64,000 bases of DNA, from positions 62,001-126,000 of the forward strand of contig DATGJP010000078.1 of the NCBI GenBank assembly GCA_035295125.1, read 5' to 3'. The notes under the pieces are model-generated. The model worked only from the letters and a program-made list of their open reading frames with translations. It made no database searches and had not been told where the DNA came from. The DNA comes from JAICMB01 sp035295125 (GTDB lineage: Bacteria; Acidobacteriota; Terriglobia; Bryobacterales; Bryobacteraceae). Of this stretch, positions 16,084-24,541 are shown piece by piece (positions within the stretch are counted from its first letter, which is position 1; every line of letters starts with the position of its first letter). Position numbers and translations under genes: made by a program.

Positions 16084-16974
16084 ATGAACTCAATTGGCCA
16101 GACGCTCCTGCGTGCTCGCAGCGAACGCGGTCTCACGCTGGAGGAACTCGCGACCCGAACCCGGATCAATCGCAAGTATTTGGAGGCGATTGAGAAGGAC
16201 AAGCCGGACGCGATACCCGGGGGATTCTTTTACAAAAGCTTCGTCCGCCAGTACGCGGGAGCCTTGTCTCCCGACGCACTGAAGGCGGTGGAAAACTTGC
16301 TCGCTCGCGAAGAGCCTAAGCCTCCCACACCGGAAGAAGATGCGGTGATGATGCAGGCCCTGGCGGCGGCTCCGAGCCAGGCTCGCGTTCCGGGGGCAAA
16401 CCGCCCGATCGGCATATACCTGGTGTTCCTTGGCCTGGTTGTCGTCGGAACTTCAGGACTCTACGTCTGGTGGCATAAGGCGGAGCAGACCCAGGCCGCA
16501 GTCCCACCGCCGCGTGTTGTCGCGGAAACATCTCCGATCAGCGCGAAGCCCGAACCGGCTCCTGTAAAAGCGGAAGAACCTCCACCCGCTCCGGCTTCCA
16601 CGGTTCCCTCAACTCCGGCGCCTGTAGCGACGCCTGCGACGACACCTGCCACGACCGGAGACGAGAAGGTTGTCCTGAACGTCGCGGCCACGGAAATGAC
16701 CTGGTTTTCAGTCTCCGCGGACGGCAAAACGGTCTTCAGCGGAACCCTTCAACCAGGCGAAGCGAAGACATTTGCTGCGAAAGAAAACGCAAAGATGAAA
16801 GTGGGGAATGCGGGCGGTCTCGACGTAAAGCTGAACGGTGTGCCGACTGGTCCGCTCGGTCCTCCGGCGCAGATTCGCAGCGTGGTTTTCACGCCGACCG
16901 GATTCGAGATTATCAAACCTGCCCCCAAACCCGACGCTACGAATCCCCCGTCAGCGACGCAAATCGAACGCTAG
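16084..16974 (+). CDS. RodZ-like cytoskeleton/transcription protein (HTH - TM - DUF4115)
   Basis: A 296-residue protein with an N-terminal HTH_25 helix-turn-helix (about 5-70), beginning GQTLLRARSERGLTLEELA and containing RINRKYLEAIE. One transmembrane helix follows (108-130), then a Pro/Ala/Thr-rich spacer (about 135-195) and a C-terminal beta-domain of the RodZ DUF4115 type (WFSVSADGKTVFSGTLQPGE). RodZ links MreB to the membrane in rod-shaped cells. Acidobacterial relatives of this layout are annotated as RodZ-like, but MreB is not in the window, so that role is an inference. The gene stands alone on the plus strand, 34 bp from the divergent GT2 operon. Confidence 0.82.
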   Translation: MNSIGQTLLRARSERGLTLEELATRTRINRKYLEAIEKDKPDAIPGGFFYKSFVRQYAGALSPDALKAVENLLAREEPKPPTPEEDAVMMQALAAAPSQARVPGANRPIGIYLVFLGLVVVGTSGLYVWWHKAEQTQAAVPPPRVVAETSPISAKPEPAPVKAEEPPPAPASTVPSTPAPVATPATTPATTGDEKVVLNVAATEMTWFSVSADGKTVFSGTLQPGEAKTFAAKENAKMKVGNAGGLDVKLNGVPTGPLGPPAQIRSVVFTPTGFEIIKPAPKPDATNPPSATQIER

Positions 16975-16983
16975 CCTGTGGTG

Positions 16984-17053
16984 CAGGCGTTTTCGCCTGT
17001 GTGTTTTTGTGACGTCTTTGTGGGGGTATGCACGGGCGAAACCGCCTGCGCCA
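16984..17053. repeat. Dispersed intergenic palindrome element, copy 3 (two hairpins)
   Basis: CAGGCG-TTTT-CGCCTG (about 16984-16999), then GGCG-AAAC-CGCC (near 17036-17047) followed by TGCGCCAC. They lie in the 119-bp gap between the convergent RodZ-like and acyl-CoA ligase genes, where they could also serve as a bidirectional terminator; no T-run is attached. Confidence 0.65.
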
Positions 17054-17093
17054 CTTTTGGGTTGCGGCGAGGTCCGCTGTCCTTTCTTCCACG

Positions 17094-18707
17094 CTAGTCA
17101 CAGCCGGGGAGCGTGTAGTCCTTGAGCTGTTCCCGCAGCGCCCTTTTGTTAAATTTGCCAACGCTGGTCTTCGGAACTGCTTCGATGAACAGGACGTCGT
17201 CCGGCAGCCACCACTTCGCGACGCGCGGCTCCAGGAAATCGAGAATCTCGCGCTTCGAGACCTGCTCGCGGAATTCCGGCAACGTCGCGATGCAGGCAAG
17301 CGGACGCTCCTGCCACTTGGGATGGAACACTCCAATCACAGCCGCTTCCATGACCTTGGGGTGCGCCATGATGGCGTTTTCGAGGTCGACGCTGGAGATC
17401 CATTCCCCGCCGCTCTTTACGAGATCCTTGGTGCGATCCATGATCTGGATGTAGCCTTCGGGGTCGATCGTAGCGACGTCGCCGGTTCGGAACCAGCCGT
17501 CCATGAACGCCTGGTCCGATCGCGGGTCGTTGTAGTATCCGCTCGTGATCCAGGGGCCGCGCACCTGGAGCTCGCCCATGGTGACGCCGTCCCACACCAC
17601 TTCCTTGCCGTGTTCGTCCACAATGCGGATGTCGACGCCGGCCACCGCCAAACCGTGCCGGGCCATCATGTCGTAGCGTTGCTTCTCGGGCATCGCGTCG
17701 AGATGCGACTTGAGCGACATCACGGTTGCAATCGGCGTGGTCTCCGTCATGCCCCACGCCAGCATAAATTTGATTCCGTATTTCTTGTCGTACAACTCGA
17801 CGAACTGGCGGGGAAGAGCCGATCCCGCGGCTGCTATCGAACGCAGGCTCGAGATGTCGTGGGGGTGCGACTCCAGATAACTGTACAATCCCATCCAGAG
17901 CGTCGGGACGCCGGCGGTAAAGGTCGCCCGTTCGTTTTGAATCAGCCCGGCGATATCTTCGGGCTGCAGACGCCGGCCGCTGAACACAATTCGCGAGCCG
18001 GTCATAACCGCTCCAAACGGAATGCCCCAGCCGTTGGCATGAAACATGGGAACGAGCTGCAAAATGGTATCGCGTTCACTCAATGCGAAGCTGTCGGCCA
18101 TGCAGAGGCCGTAGCTGTGCAGGAATAACGAGCGGTGGGTGTAAAGCACGCCTTTGGGATTGCCGGTTGTGCCCGAGGTGTAGCAGGTGGCCGCGGCCGC
18201 ATTTTCATCCAGGTGCGGCCAGGCATACGGGGTTTCGGGCGACTCCGCGAGGAGTTCCTCGTAATCGCCTTTGCCATCCTCATTGATGACCACGAACTGT
18301 TTCACACATCCGATCTCGCCGCGGATCTGTTCCAGAACGGGCAGCAGCGAGGCGTCCACGAAGATCACCTGGTCGTCCGCATGGCGAATGATGTATGCGA
18401 GTTGATCGGGGGCCAGCCTCAGATTGAGGGTGTGGAGCACGGCTCCATAGCAAGTGATTCCGAAATACAGCTCCAGGTGGCGATAGCTGTTCCAGCACAA
18501 CGTTCCGACGCGATCGCCGCGCGTCAAGCCCAGGCGTTCGAGGAGATGCGCCAACCGGTGAACGCGCCCATGAAAATCGGCATAAGCGTAACGGTGCATG
18601 GAGCCGTCGCCCATGCGGCTCGCAATTTCCTTTTTCGGATAGAGCCTGGCCGCGCGCTCCAGGATGTGCGTGAGCGTGAGCGGATAATTCATCATGAGGC
18701 CGTTCAT
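17094..18707 (-). CDS. Fatty acyl-CoA ligase (AMP-binding, FadD/AlkK type)
   Basis: An ANL-superfamily ligase of about 537 residues that activates a medium- or long-chain fatty acid with ATP and then CoA. The P-loop-like AMP motif is TCYTSGTTGNPKGVLYTH. It is followed by GMTETTP (A5), GWFRTGDVATID (A7), the hinge DRTKDLVKSGGEWIS (A8) and the catalytic Lys region PKTSVGKFNKR (A10). The layout matches medium/long-chain AlkK-like enzymes (GSALP, LVPMFHANGWG). ATG 18707 is taken as start; ATGs 18695 and 18692 are alternatives. There is no other fatty-acid gene nearby and it is probably monocistronic. Confidence 0.9.
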   Translation of the reverse strand: MNGLMMNYPLTLTHILERAARLYPKKEIASRMGDGSMHRYAYADFHGRVHRLAHLLERLGLTRGDRVGTLCWNSYRHLELYFGITCYGAVLHTLNLRLAPDQLAYIIRHADDQVIFVDASLLPVLEQIRGEIGCVKQFVVINEDGKGDYEELLAESPETPYAWPHLDENAAAATCYTSGTTGNPKGVLYTHRSLFLHSYGLCMADSFALSERDTILQLVPMFHANGWGIPFGAVMTGSRIVFSGRRLQPEDIAGLIQNERATFTAGVPTLWMGLYSYLESHPHDISSLRSIAAAGSALPRQFVELYDKKYGIKFMLAWGMTETTPIATVMSLKSHLDAMPEKQRYDMMARHGLAVAGVDIRIVDEHGKEVVWDGVTMGELQVRGPWITSGYYNDPRSDQAFMDGWFRTGDVATIDPEGYIQIMDRTKDLVKSGGEWISSVDLENAIMAHPKVMEAAVIGVFHPKWQERPLACIATLPEFREQVSKREILDFLEPRVAKWWLPDDVLFIEAVPKTSVGKFNKRALREQLKDYTLPGCD

Positions 18708-18735
18708 AACGGTCCAGACTACCACTCAAGCGTGA

Positions 18736-19161
18736 TCAGTGCACAATGACCTTTTGTGACGTGCTGGAAATCTGTATGTTCTGCTTCAGGGCCAAGCCCG
18801 CCAGCGGGACCACGGTGTAGGCGACTGTCACTCCAACGACCGCGCCCGGATTCGTATCCGGCATCGATAGAGATACGTTGAAGTTGCTGGGACTAAATCC
18901 CACGGCCAGGCCGAGGACATAATTCTGCACGTCTTGCTGCGTAATGGCAGCGTTCCCCTCAGCGACGTATTGTGAGCCTCTTACAGAAGCCCACCGCGCA
19001 GCTTCCCCTGAAGCGTAATTGCAGAAATTGTACGAGTAGACCGCGAGGCCGAATTCCATAACGCCGACGGTCAGCAAAAGAAACGTAGTCAGCGAGAGAG
19101 CAATCTCGATCATGGCCGCGCCGCGTTGGCGGGATCTTCGGCGACTGGAGATTTGATTCAT
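18736..19161 (-). CDS. TadE-family pseudopilin-like protein
   Basis: A 141-residue protein starting at ATG 19161. A basic head (SSRRRSRQRG) is followed by the TadE motif AAMIEIALSLTTFLLLTVGVME, with the conserved Glu after the processing point. The C-terminal domain is predicted beta-rich. TadE/F/G proteins are minor pseudopilins of Flp/Tad systems. It is the last of three Tad-like genes in a row (8-bp gap to the previous one), but no TadA ATPase, TadB/C or TadV peptidase is in the window. The cluster may therefore be an orphan set that uses a Tad machine encoded elsewhere. Confidence 0.82.
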   Translation of the reverse strand: MNQISSRRRSRQRGAAMIEIALSLTTFLLLTVGVMEFGLAVYSYNFCNYASGEAARWASVRGSQYVAEGNAAITQQDVQNYVLGLAVGFSPSNFNVSLSMPDTNPGAVVGVTVAYTVVPLAGLALKQNIQISSTSQKVIVH

Positions 19162-19169
19162 AGAGCTCC

Positions 19170-19637
19170 CTACTGAACCCTCACGATAGAAGTCCGGGAG
19201 AGATTCATGGTTCCCCCGATTCCCGGCCACGAGATAAGCGTGCTGAAGGGGAGAGTGACATCGACCTCGAGATACATTTGTCCCGAGGATCCGCCGCCGC
19301 AATCCGTGGGGCAGGATAGATGCGATCCGCCGATGCTGCAGGTACAGAATTGGGATGCAACCGCAGTCATGTTGGGTGGGTTCATGGCATCGGTCAGGGC
19401 GGCATTCTGCATGCCTGTAAAGTCGCCATAGTGCGCGGGGCTTAATGCTCCGTACTGGGTTGCGGCGCATGCCGAATCGGCCACCATGTCGGCCGCGGCG
19501 AATAGCCGCGCGAAATCGACGACGCCGAAGAAAAGCAGGAACAGCAGACCCGACGAGAGCGCCAGTTCCACGAAGACGCTGCCCCTGCGGCTCTGTTGCG
19601 AGCGATCGTTTTTCACAATCAAGGTCTTTTCTCCCAA
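19170..19637 (-). CDS. TadE-family pseudopilin-like protein with Cys-rich loop
   Basis: A 155-residue protein. The TadE-like N-terminus (SRRGSVFVELALSSGLLFLLFFGVVDF) has the conserved Glu in the first turn of the membrane helix. The extracellular domain carries a cluster of cysteines (CTCSIGG, LSCPTDCGGG), which could form disulphides. It begins 2 bp after the stop of the TadG-like gene and ends 8 bp before the next TadE gene, so the three are one operon. The function is inferred from family: a minor structural component of a Tad-type surface appendage. Confidence 0.82.
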   Translation of the reverse strand: MGEKTLIVKNDRSQQSRRGSVFVELALSSGLLFLLFFGVVDFARLFAAADMVADSACAATQYGALSPAHYGDFTGMQNAALTDAMNPPNMTAVASQFCTCSIGGSHLSCPTDCGGGSSGQMYLEVDVTLPFSTLISWPGIGGTMNLSRTSIVRVQ

Positions 19638-19639
19638 CG

Positions 19640-20209
19640 TTACTCGACGAGGCCCCCACCGGTCGACGAGGGCGCAAACGGGTTCGGATCGGAAAGCGTT
19701 GCGTAATTATTCCCGATGGAGGATGTCCCGTTAATGTTCACGGTGTTCGCCACCAGCACCATGTATCCGCTCGTGGAGTTCGAGCCGCCGAAAGTCAGCG
19801 GGCTATTTCGAAAATACAGAGCTCCGTCGAATGTGCTGGAAGCGCCCCCGACGATCTTGTTGTTACGGCTGTCATAGATAGAACGGTCATCGAAGAACAA
19901 CATCCCCACCTGCGACCCGGTTGTCGGCGCCTGGAGAATAACGGCGCCTTGTCCCGAAAAGGTGATCGGAGCGTGCGATGTGTTGAATGGACAACCCCAG
20001 GAATTCCCGGAAGTGCTGGCGGTGTTATAGAACGTCACGCCGACACCAGTGATATTGGCTGTGGAATTGACGGTCAGACCCCCTCCCGCCAAAACATATG
20101 TGCCGGGACTCAGCGTAATGGTGCCGCCGCCACTGAGAGGTCCAAAACTCAATCCGCCGCAATAGATTCCCGGCTGGACGGTGTTATTTGGAGGCGGATT
20201 GTTCTTGTC
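19640..20209 (-). pseudogene. TadG-like protein, C-terminal part in the shifted frame
   Basis: This frame continues the TadG-like protein after a single-base frameshift at about 20208-20211. From GAC at 20209 it reads DKNNPPPNNTVQPGIYCGG and then a typical TadG-type C-terminal domain of repeated short strands (LSPGTYVLAGGGLTV, GVGVTFYNT, GMLFFDDRS, GYMVLVANTVNI), about 189 residues in all. No credible ribosome-binding site or ATG exists near the join, so it is unlikely to be made independently. Joining the two frames gives about 449 residues, a normal length for the family. Either the gene is broken, the base was miscalled, or the ribosome shifts frame. Confidence 0.72.
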
Positions 20210-20987
20210 AAGAAACCGAACTCGTGCTCTGGATCGTCAGGCCCGATGCCGTTGGGGCGACGACCCGCGCGAGCGGATCACTGAATACGCCATTATGATT
20301 CGGGTTCTCCGGCGCGTTGGTGGTTGTGTCGATCAGGCTGGCTTGTCCGTTTAAAGACCAGTCGCCTTTTACGCCGACGTGCGCATGATTGCTGAGATAG
20401 TAAGTCACACTGCTGCCCATGGTGAAGGCCTGGTTATCGGAAGAGTCGACGATAGCGCTGCACGAGGTGTTCAGGTTGATGCTGGTGCCATTGATCGAGA
20501 ATGCGCTTTTGGCGTTCTGGTCCAGCGCGAAAATGCATCCTCCGATGCTGCCTTCCGTAGTCGTCGTTCTGCCGACGGAACGAGCCGTGACGGGGGTTCC
20601 ATTCTGTCCAAAGATCATCATGAAGAAGGACGGAACCGTTCGAGTGATGATGGCTTCTACGGCTGTCGGATCGCCCCTATACGTGCCATAAAGCGGCGGA
20701 TTATTGATGCTCACGGTGGTGCGGTTCTGGCCGTCCGTGAATCCGTTAAGAGAAGCGTCGTTTTTCCCGGCGAAGACAACATTGCTGATGTTTCCCAATT
20801 CCAGCTCACGCAACGCGCCCATGGCCGAAGCGTCTGCGGCAGCGTGCGCCTGGCGTCTGGCGACCTGCATGTAGCCGACATCAACTGCAAGCCCTGCAAA
20901 GGCGACGATCCCGAAAATCATCAGCGCGTACATGATCGTCATGAACCCGCGTTGCTTCGCACGCGGAGTCTCGATAGGTCGACTCAT
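20208..20987 (-). pseudogene. TadG-like protein, N-terminal part (frameshifted at its 3' end)
   Basis: The N-terminal 259 residues of a TadG/Flp-pilus-assembly-like protein. A strong AAGGAGG site lies 5 bp before ATG 20987. The N-terminal helix (MTIMYALMIFGIVAFAGLAVDVGYM) is followed by RRQAHAAADASAMGAL, the TadG/Rv3654c-type start. A beta-rich exported region ends abruptly at SSVS and a TGA. The following 190 codons of matching TadG-like sequence are in the +1 frame, so the stop looks premature. It is the first gene of the Tad-like operon. If the shift is real, the product would lose its C-terminal third. Confidence 0.75.
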
Positions 20988-21290
20988 TCGTCCTCCTTAA
21001 TAACGCTTATGTCTGCCGATTGACACCTGTAACATCGGTACATATTTCTGTTATTTGAGCCGGGAATTTCACTTATCTCGGGCTAAGGCGCCGGCCCTAT
21101 GCGGCTAGGCTCAGCAATACAAAACAGATAGCTGGTGGCTCAGTAGAGGCACTTAGGCGAAGATAGGGACAAGTTGTCCCGTTGTGGGCACAGGCGAAGC
21201 CATGCTGTCGCGATGCGGCAGCCCGGCGCCTGCTTTTGTTCCTTGTTCTCAATCAAACCGGCTTGGCACGCGATGTGCCCTTGCAAAGAC
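20988..21290. other. Divergent intergenic region, no gene supported
   Basis: This 303-bp stretch separates the Tad-like operon (minus) from the small membrane protein (plus). It is less GC-rich than its surroundings near 21000-21140. It holds the strong Shine-Dalgarno site of the TadG-like gene and an imperfect inverted repeat around 21056-21086 (AGCCGGGAA...CTCGGGCT). I see no RNA gene or recognised riboswitch and no confident promoter. Open frames here lack start signals. Confidence 0.5.
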
Positions 21291-21659
21291 ATGACAGCTA
21301 CTCAAAGCGTTCCTGCCACAAAGACTCTCGGATTTGTGCCGAATGTCCCGATTCGGTCGGGCATTGTCCGGCTCGCTTTGCAGTGGGGGGCCAAGGTGGT
21401 CGGCATAGATAACACCGACGCGTTGTTCGGCGTGATCGCGGCAGCATGCCTGGCACCCGCATTCTCGCTTCATAACAGTGCGGCCAACGCGGTAGTGCTT
21501 GGCGCAGCGGTAACCGCTTGCCTCCTTGCGACCTGGCGGTGTATTGTGATCGCCCATAAGCACCATCAGATGAGACCGCTCGCCATCGGCCTGATAGGCG
21601 TTGCTGTCGTCGCATTCGGGTTGCTCAGGTGGCATGTTGCAACGATGATGCGGCTCTAA
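21291..21659 (+). CDS. Small membrane protein of unknown function, weakly MerC-like
   Basis: A 122-residue protein starting at ATG 21291; the open frame upstream has no start signal. After a polar N-terminus come three hydrophobic segments (about 49-65, 68-88 and 98-116), with a WRCIVIAHKHHQMRP turn between the last two. The spacing of the last two helices and the His-rich turn recall the second half of MerC-type membrane proteins, but the Cys-xx-His-Cys of MerC is absent, so this is only a resemblance. It precedes the UDP-glucose dehydrogenase gene by 43 bp and could share its transcript. Confidence 0.5.
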   Translation: MTATQSVPATKTLGFVPNVPIRSGIVRLALQWGAKVVGIDNTDALFGVIAAACLAPAFSLHNSAANAVVLGAAVTACLLATWRCIVIAHKHHQMRPLAIGLIGVAVVAFGLLRWHVATMMRL

Positions 21660-21702
21660 AGGGCTACAGACGGCTGTTCTCAACGTCTGGTAGTTTGTAT
21701 TT

Positions 21703-23067
21703 GTGAATGTTTGCATCATCGGAACGGGATATGTCGGACTGACCACCGGCGTGTGTCTGGCGTTCCTCGGCCACAAAGTCACCTGCATCGATGCCGATGC
21801 CGGTAAGATTGAGATGCTTTGTGGCGGTCATGTACCCATTTACGAGCCATTTTTGGAAGAGCTTTTGGCGCAGGCGCGCGAAAATCTCCGATTCTCGAGG
21901 TTATACCAGGACGGCGTGCCGGGAGCCGATGTCGTGTTTATTGCCGTTGGCACGCCGCCGTCACCAAACGGTTCTCCCGACTTACAATATCTGTGCGCCG
22001 CAGCCCAGGGGATCGGCCAGTATTTCGATAGTGCGTTTACGGTGGTGGTGAACAAATCCACCGTTCCGATCGGCAGCGGCAACTGGGTTGGTTCGCTGGT
22101 TCGCGACTCGTTTGAGAAGCACCGGGGCGGTAACCCGGACCACCGGTTCTCCATCGCGTCGAACCCGGAATTCCTGCGTGAAGGGACCGCGTTAGGCGAC
22201 ACACTTTATCCTGACCGCGTCGTCATTGGAAGCGATACCCCGCGGGCTCTCGAGACACTGTATAGCCTGTACCGTCCGATCCTCGACCAGACCTTTGCGG
22301 CGCCCACTTTTCTTCCACGTCCCGAGGACCTCGGCGCCGTGCCGCTGATTTCAACGGACCTCGCGTCAGCGGAATTAATCAAGTACGCAGCCAATGCGTT
22401 CCTCGCCTTGAAAATCAGCTACATCAATGAGATTGGCCAGCTTGCCGAGAAGGTGGGCGCCGATATAGGACAAGTGGCCAAAGGGATCGGGCTGGATGCC
22501 CGGATCGGCACGCGTTTCCTGCAAGCCGGAATTGGATGGGGCGGCTCGTGTTTCGGCAAGGATACAGCAGCATTGGTGTCGACGGCCGCCGAGTATGGGC
22601 TCACCATGCCGATCGTGGAATCCGCGAGGGAAATGAATCGCCGGCAGCGGGACCGGGTGGTGGACAAGCTTCTCAGCGAGCTAAAGATTCTGAAGGGGCG
22701 GACCATCGGTCTGCTCGGCCTGGCGTTCAAGCCCAACACCGATGATCTGCGCGACGCCCCGGCGGTGGATATCGCGCGAAAGTTGTCCGAGCGCGGATGT
22801 AAGGTGAAGGTCCACGACCCGGTGGCCATGCAACGCTTTCGCCGCGAGTATTCCGAACTGGGACTGGTATGCTGTGATACGCCGGAGGAGGTGGCCGACG
22901 GCTCGGACGCCCTGATCCTAGTTACGGAGTGGCCGCAGTATCGCGACCTGGCCTGGGAGCAGCTTTCCGGCAGGATGCGATCCGCGATCGTGCTCGACGG
23001 GCGGCACGCGCTCGACCGGGCCCTGCTTACCCGCTGCGGGTTTCGTTATCTCGGTCTTGCGGGGTAA
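21703..23067 (+). CDS. ugd: UDP-glucose 6-dehydrogenase
   Basis: A 454-residue enzyme. It oxidises UDP-glucose twice with NAD+ to UDP-glucuronate, a precursor of acidic surface polysaccharides. The Rossmann motif is IIGTGYVGLTTG near the N-terminus. The active-site cysteine is C283 in GWGGSCFGKD, with the catalytic Lys in NAFLALKISYINE and the C-terminal NAD/UDP domain starting LGLAFKPNTDDLRDAPA. GTG at 21703 is the only start compatible with the N-terminal strand. A related nucleotide-sugar dehydrogenase (for example GDP-mannose) is possible, but the motif pattern fits UGD best. It may supply sugars used by the GT2 operon at 12-16 kb. Confidence 0.93.
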   Translation: MNVCIIGTGYVGLTTGVCLAFLGHKVTCIDADAGKIEMLCGGHVPIYEPFLEELLAQARENLRFSRLYQDGVPGADVVFIAVGTPPSPNGSPDLQYLCAAAQGIGQYFDSAFTVVVNKSTVPIGSGNWVGSLVRDSFEKHRGGNPDHRFSIASNPEFLREGTALGDTLYPDRVVIGSDTPRALETLYSLYRPILDQTFAAPTFLPRPEDLGAVPLISTDLASAELIKYAANAFLALKISYINEIGQLAEKVGADIGQVAKGIGLDARIGTRFLQAGIGWGGSCFGKDTAALVSTAAEYGLTMPIVESAREMNRRQRDRVVDKLLSELKILKGRTIGLLGLAFKPNTDDLRDAPAVDIARKLSERGCKVKVHDPVAMQRFRREYSELGLVCCDTPEEVADGSDALILVTEWPQYRDLAWEQLSGRMRSAIVLDGRHALDRALLTRCGFRYLGLAG

Positions 23068-23126
23068 CGCCCGGTCCTGTTATCCTGTTAACTGCATACC
23101 ACTGTAAGGATTCCAGTTAAGATCAA

Positions 23127-23402
23127 ATGGCAAACACTGTTTCCGCAATTAAGCGGATGCGAACCGCGAAGTACCGGACGGAGATCAATCGCCAGCGGAA
23201 ATCGCGTTTACGGCATCAGATCCGCGCCATGCGCCGCTCGCTCGACCTGAAAGACGCGAAAGCCGCGCAGGAAATTCTTCCCGAGACCTTCTCGCTCATC
23301 GACCGCGCCGCTCGCTGGGGCATCATCAAGAAGAACACGGCGGCGAGATACAAGAGCAGAATCACCGTGCGCGTGAAGGCCCTCGCAGGGGCCCCGGCCT
23401 AA
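23127..23402 (+). CDS. rpsT: 30S ribosomal protein S20
   Basis: A 91-residue, highly basic protein with the S20 signature ANTVSAIKRMRTAKYR at the start and the KKNTAARYKSRI segment near the C-terminus that contacts 16S rRNA. It is essential for 30S assembly. The length is normal. It stands alone 59 bp after ugd. A weak TTGCGG-17-TTATCC promoter-like pair overlaps the end of ugd. It is a useful marker because it is a single-copy vertical gene, next to the flagellar operon. Confidence 0.97.
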   Translation: MANTVSAIKRMRTAKYRTEINRQRKSRLRHQIRAMRRSLDLKDAKAAQEILPETFSLIDRAARWGIIKKNTAARYKSRITVRVKALAGAPA

Positions 23403-23764
23403 GAACCGTCAGCACAACCTCTTCGTAATCGGCGTTCATCTACGGCAATTTCATGTCGCGGACGTACGGGCCTTTTTCCAGCTTTTGTGAGGATCCCGGT
23501 GGTTCTCGGCGAATTCGCAAGGGTTGCACCGATAAGATGAGAGGCGTTGATCTGGTCCGAAATCTTCCGGCAGATTCACGCCGCTAAAGAGAGATCGCAG
23601 ACACGGTCCCGCGAACACCTCTTCCCGTTCTGAAACCCATTTCGGAACGCACTCGGCAATTTCCAGTCTCGTCACACTGACAAAATTCCGCCATCTCTTT
23701 TCCATCTGATTGATTTCTGAACTCACGGAGCAATTGGCCTCTGTAATGCCTCATTCTCAGCGGC
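23403..23764. other. 362-bp gap upstream of the flagellar operon
   Basis: This gap between rpsT and flgB has lower GC than its surroundings. One minus-strand open frame (23451-23726, annotated at low confidence) is the only long frame. The flagellar promoter must lie here. GG-N10-GC at 23736-23749 fits the spacing of a sigma-54 site, but only part of the consensus matches. No Shine-Dalgarno sequence is visible before the flgB ATG. Confidence 0.45.
23451..23726 (-). CDS. Doubtful hypothetical protein
   Basis: An open frame of 91 codons with a GTG start at 23726 or an ATG at 23705. The product is polar, with several Trp and Cys residues (RWRNFV, CVPKWVSE, YRCNPCEF) and no recognised domain. 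It would be divergent from flgB and convergent with rpsT. There is no good ribosome-binding site, and an overlapping minus frame is also open. It could be a decayed gene or non-coding DNA. Confidence 0.22.
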   Translation of the reverse strand: MSSEINQMEKRWRNFVSVTRLEIAECVPKWVSEREEVFAGPCLRSLFSGVNLPEDFGPDQRLSSYRCNPCEFAENHRDPHKSWKKARTSAT

Positions 23765-24100
23765 ATGGATCCCATCACGGGCCGTCTCGAGCATTACATG
23801 GACCTTCTGGCGGCTCGCCAGAAACTCGTGGTCTCGAACATCGCGAATGCGGATACCCCGGGCTATAAGACCCGAGATATCGATTTCCAGTTCGAATTCA
23901 TGAGCCTCGTTCAGGGCGATGCTCCCAACGTGCAGGAAGTACCGGGTCTGCCCATCAAGAACGATGGCAATAACGTGACCATCGACCGCGAGGCCCGGCT
24001 CCTGTCCGAAAACGCGATTCGCTTCAACCTGGCGTCCGTTTTGATGAAAGGTCAACTGAAGCTGCTCCAGTCCGCGATTGATGAAGGTAAGAGCGCATGA
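23765..24100 (+). CDS. flgB: Flagellar basal-body rod protein FlgB
   Basis: A 111-residue proximal rod protein. The flagellar rod signature ANADTPGYKTRDIDF follows the N-terminal helix (MDLLAARQKLVVSNI), and the C-terminal heptad helix (FNLASVLMKGQLKLLQSAI) is intact. FlgB forms the lowest part of the rod on top of the MS ring and FliE. It is the first gene of flgBC-fliEFGHIJ and overlaps flgC by 4 bp. The start lacks an obvious Shine-Dalgarno sequence. Confidence 0.95.
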   Translation: MDPITGRLEHYMDLLAARQKLVVSNIANADTPGYKTRDIDFQFEFMSLVQGDAPNVQEVPGLPIKNDGNNVTIDREARLLSENAIRFNLASVLMKGQLKLLQSAIDEGKSA

Positions 24101-24534
24101 GCCTCTTCTCGTTGTTGTCGGTGAGCGCGTCCGGCCTGTCGGCGCAACGGACGCGAGCGGAATTGCTGGTCCAGAACATGGCCAATTCCGAAACGACACG
24201 CACGCCCGATGGGGGGCCATACCGCCGCAAGGATGCGATCTTCAGCAGCGCGCCGCAAAGTTCGCCATTTTCGGCTGTCTTTCAAACCGAGGTGAACTCC
24301 GGGCAGATGGGCGTGGAGGTGTCCGAGATCGTCGAGGACTCTCGTCCGCCGGAGCGCCGCTACATGCCCGGCCATCCCGACGCCGATAAGGACGGCTACG
24401 TCGCATTCCCAAATATGAACCCCGCCGAGGATATGGTCGACCTGATGAGCGCGTCTCGCGGGTACCAGGCCAACGTCGCCGCGATGACCGCGGTCAAGGA
24501 CATGATCAGCCGCTCCATCGATCTCATGAAGTGA
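24097..24534 (+). CDS. flgC: Flagellar basal-body rod protein FlgC
   Basis: A 145-residue rod protein of normal family length. The N-terminal rod motif is QNMANSETTRTPDGGPYRRK. The C-terminal rod domain contains the FPNMNPAEDMVDLMSASRGYQANV pattern used by FlgC/FlgE/FlgG proteins, here with the usual NV tail and a final helix for polymerisation. It builds the proximal rod with FlgB and FlgF. It is coupled to flgB by ATGA and followed 7 bp later by fliE. Confidence 0.95.
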   Translation: MSLFSLLSVSASGLSAQRTRAELLVQNMANSETTRTPDGGPYRRKDAIFSSAPQSSPFSAVFQTEVNSGQMGVEVSEIVEDSRPPERRYMPGHPDADKDGYVAFPNMNPAEDMVDLMSASRGYQANVAAMTAVKDMISRSIDLMK

Positions 24535-24541
24535 GGCACGT

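Noticed and set aside
20198..20216. Programmed +1 frameshift in the TadG-like gene
   Set aside because: The TCT TGA C context only loosely resembles the prfB site, and the stimulating Shine-Dalgarno-like sequence is missing; mutation or base-call error is more likely.
23736..23749. Sigma-54-like GG-N10-GC site before flgB
   Set aside because: Spacing fits, but only TGGC and TGC of the consensus match, and no enhancer-binding gene is near; noted only as a weak possibility.
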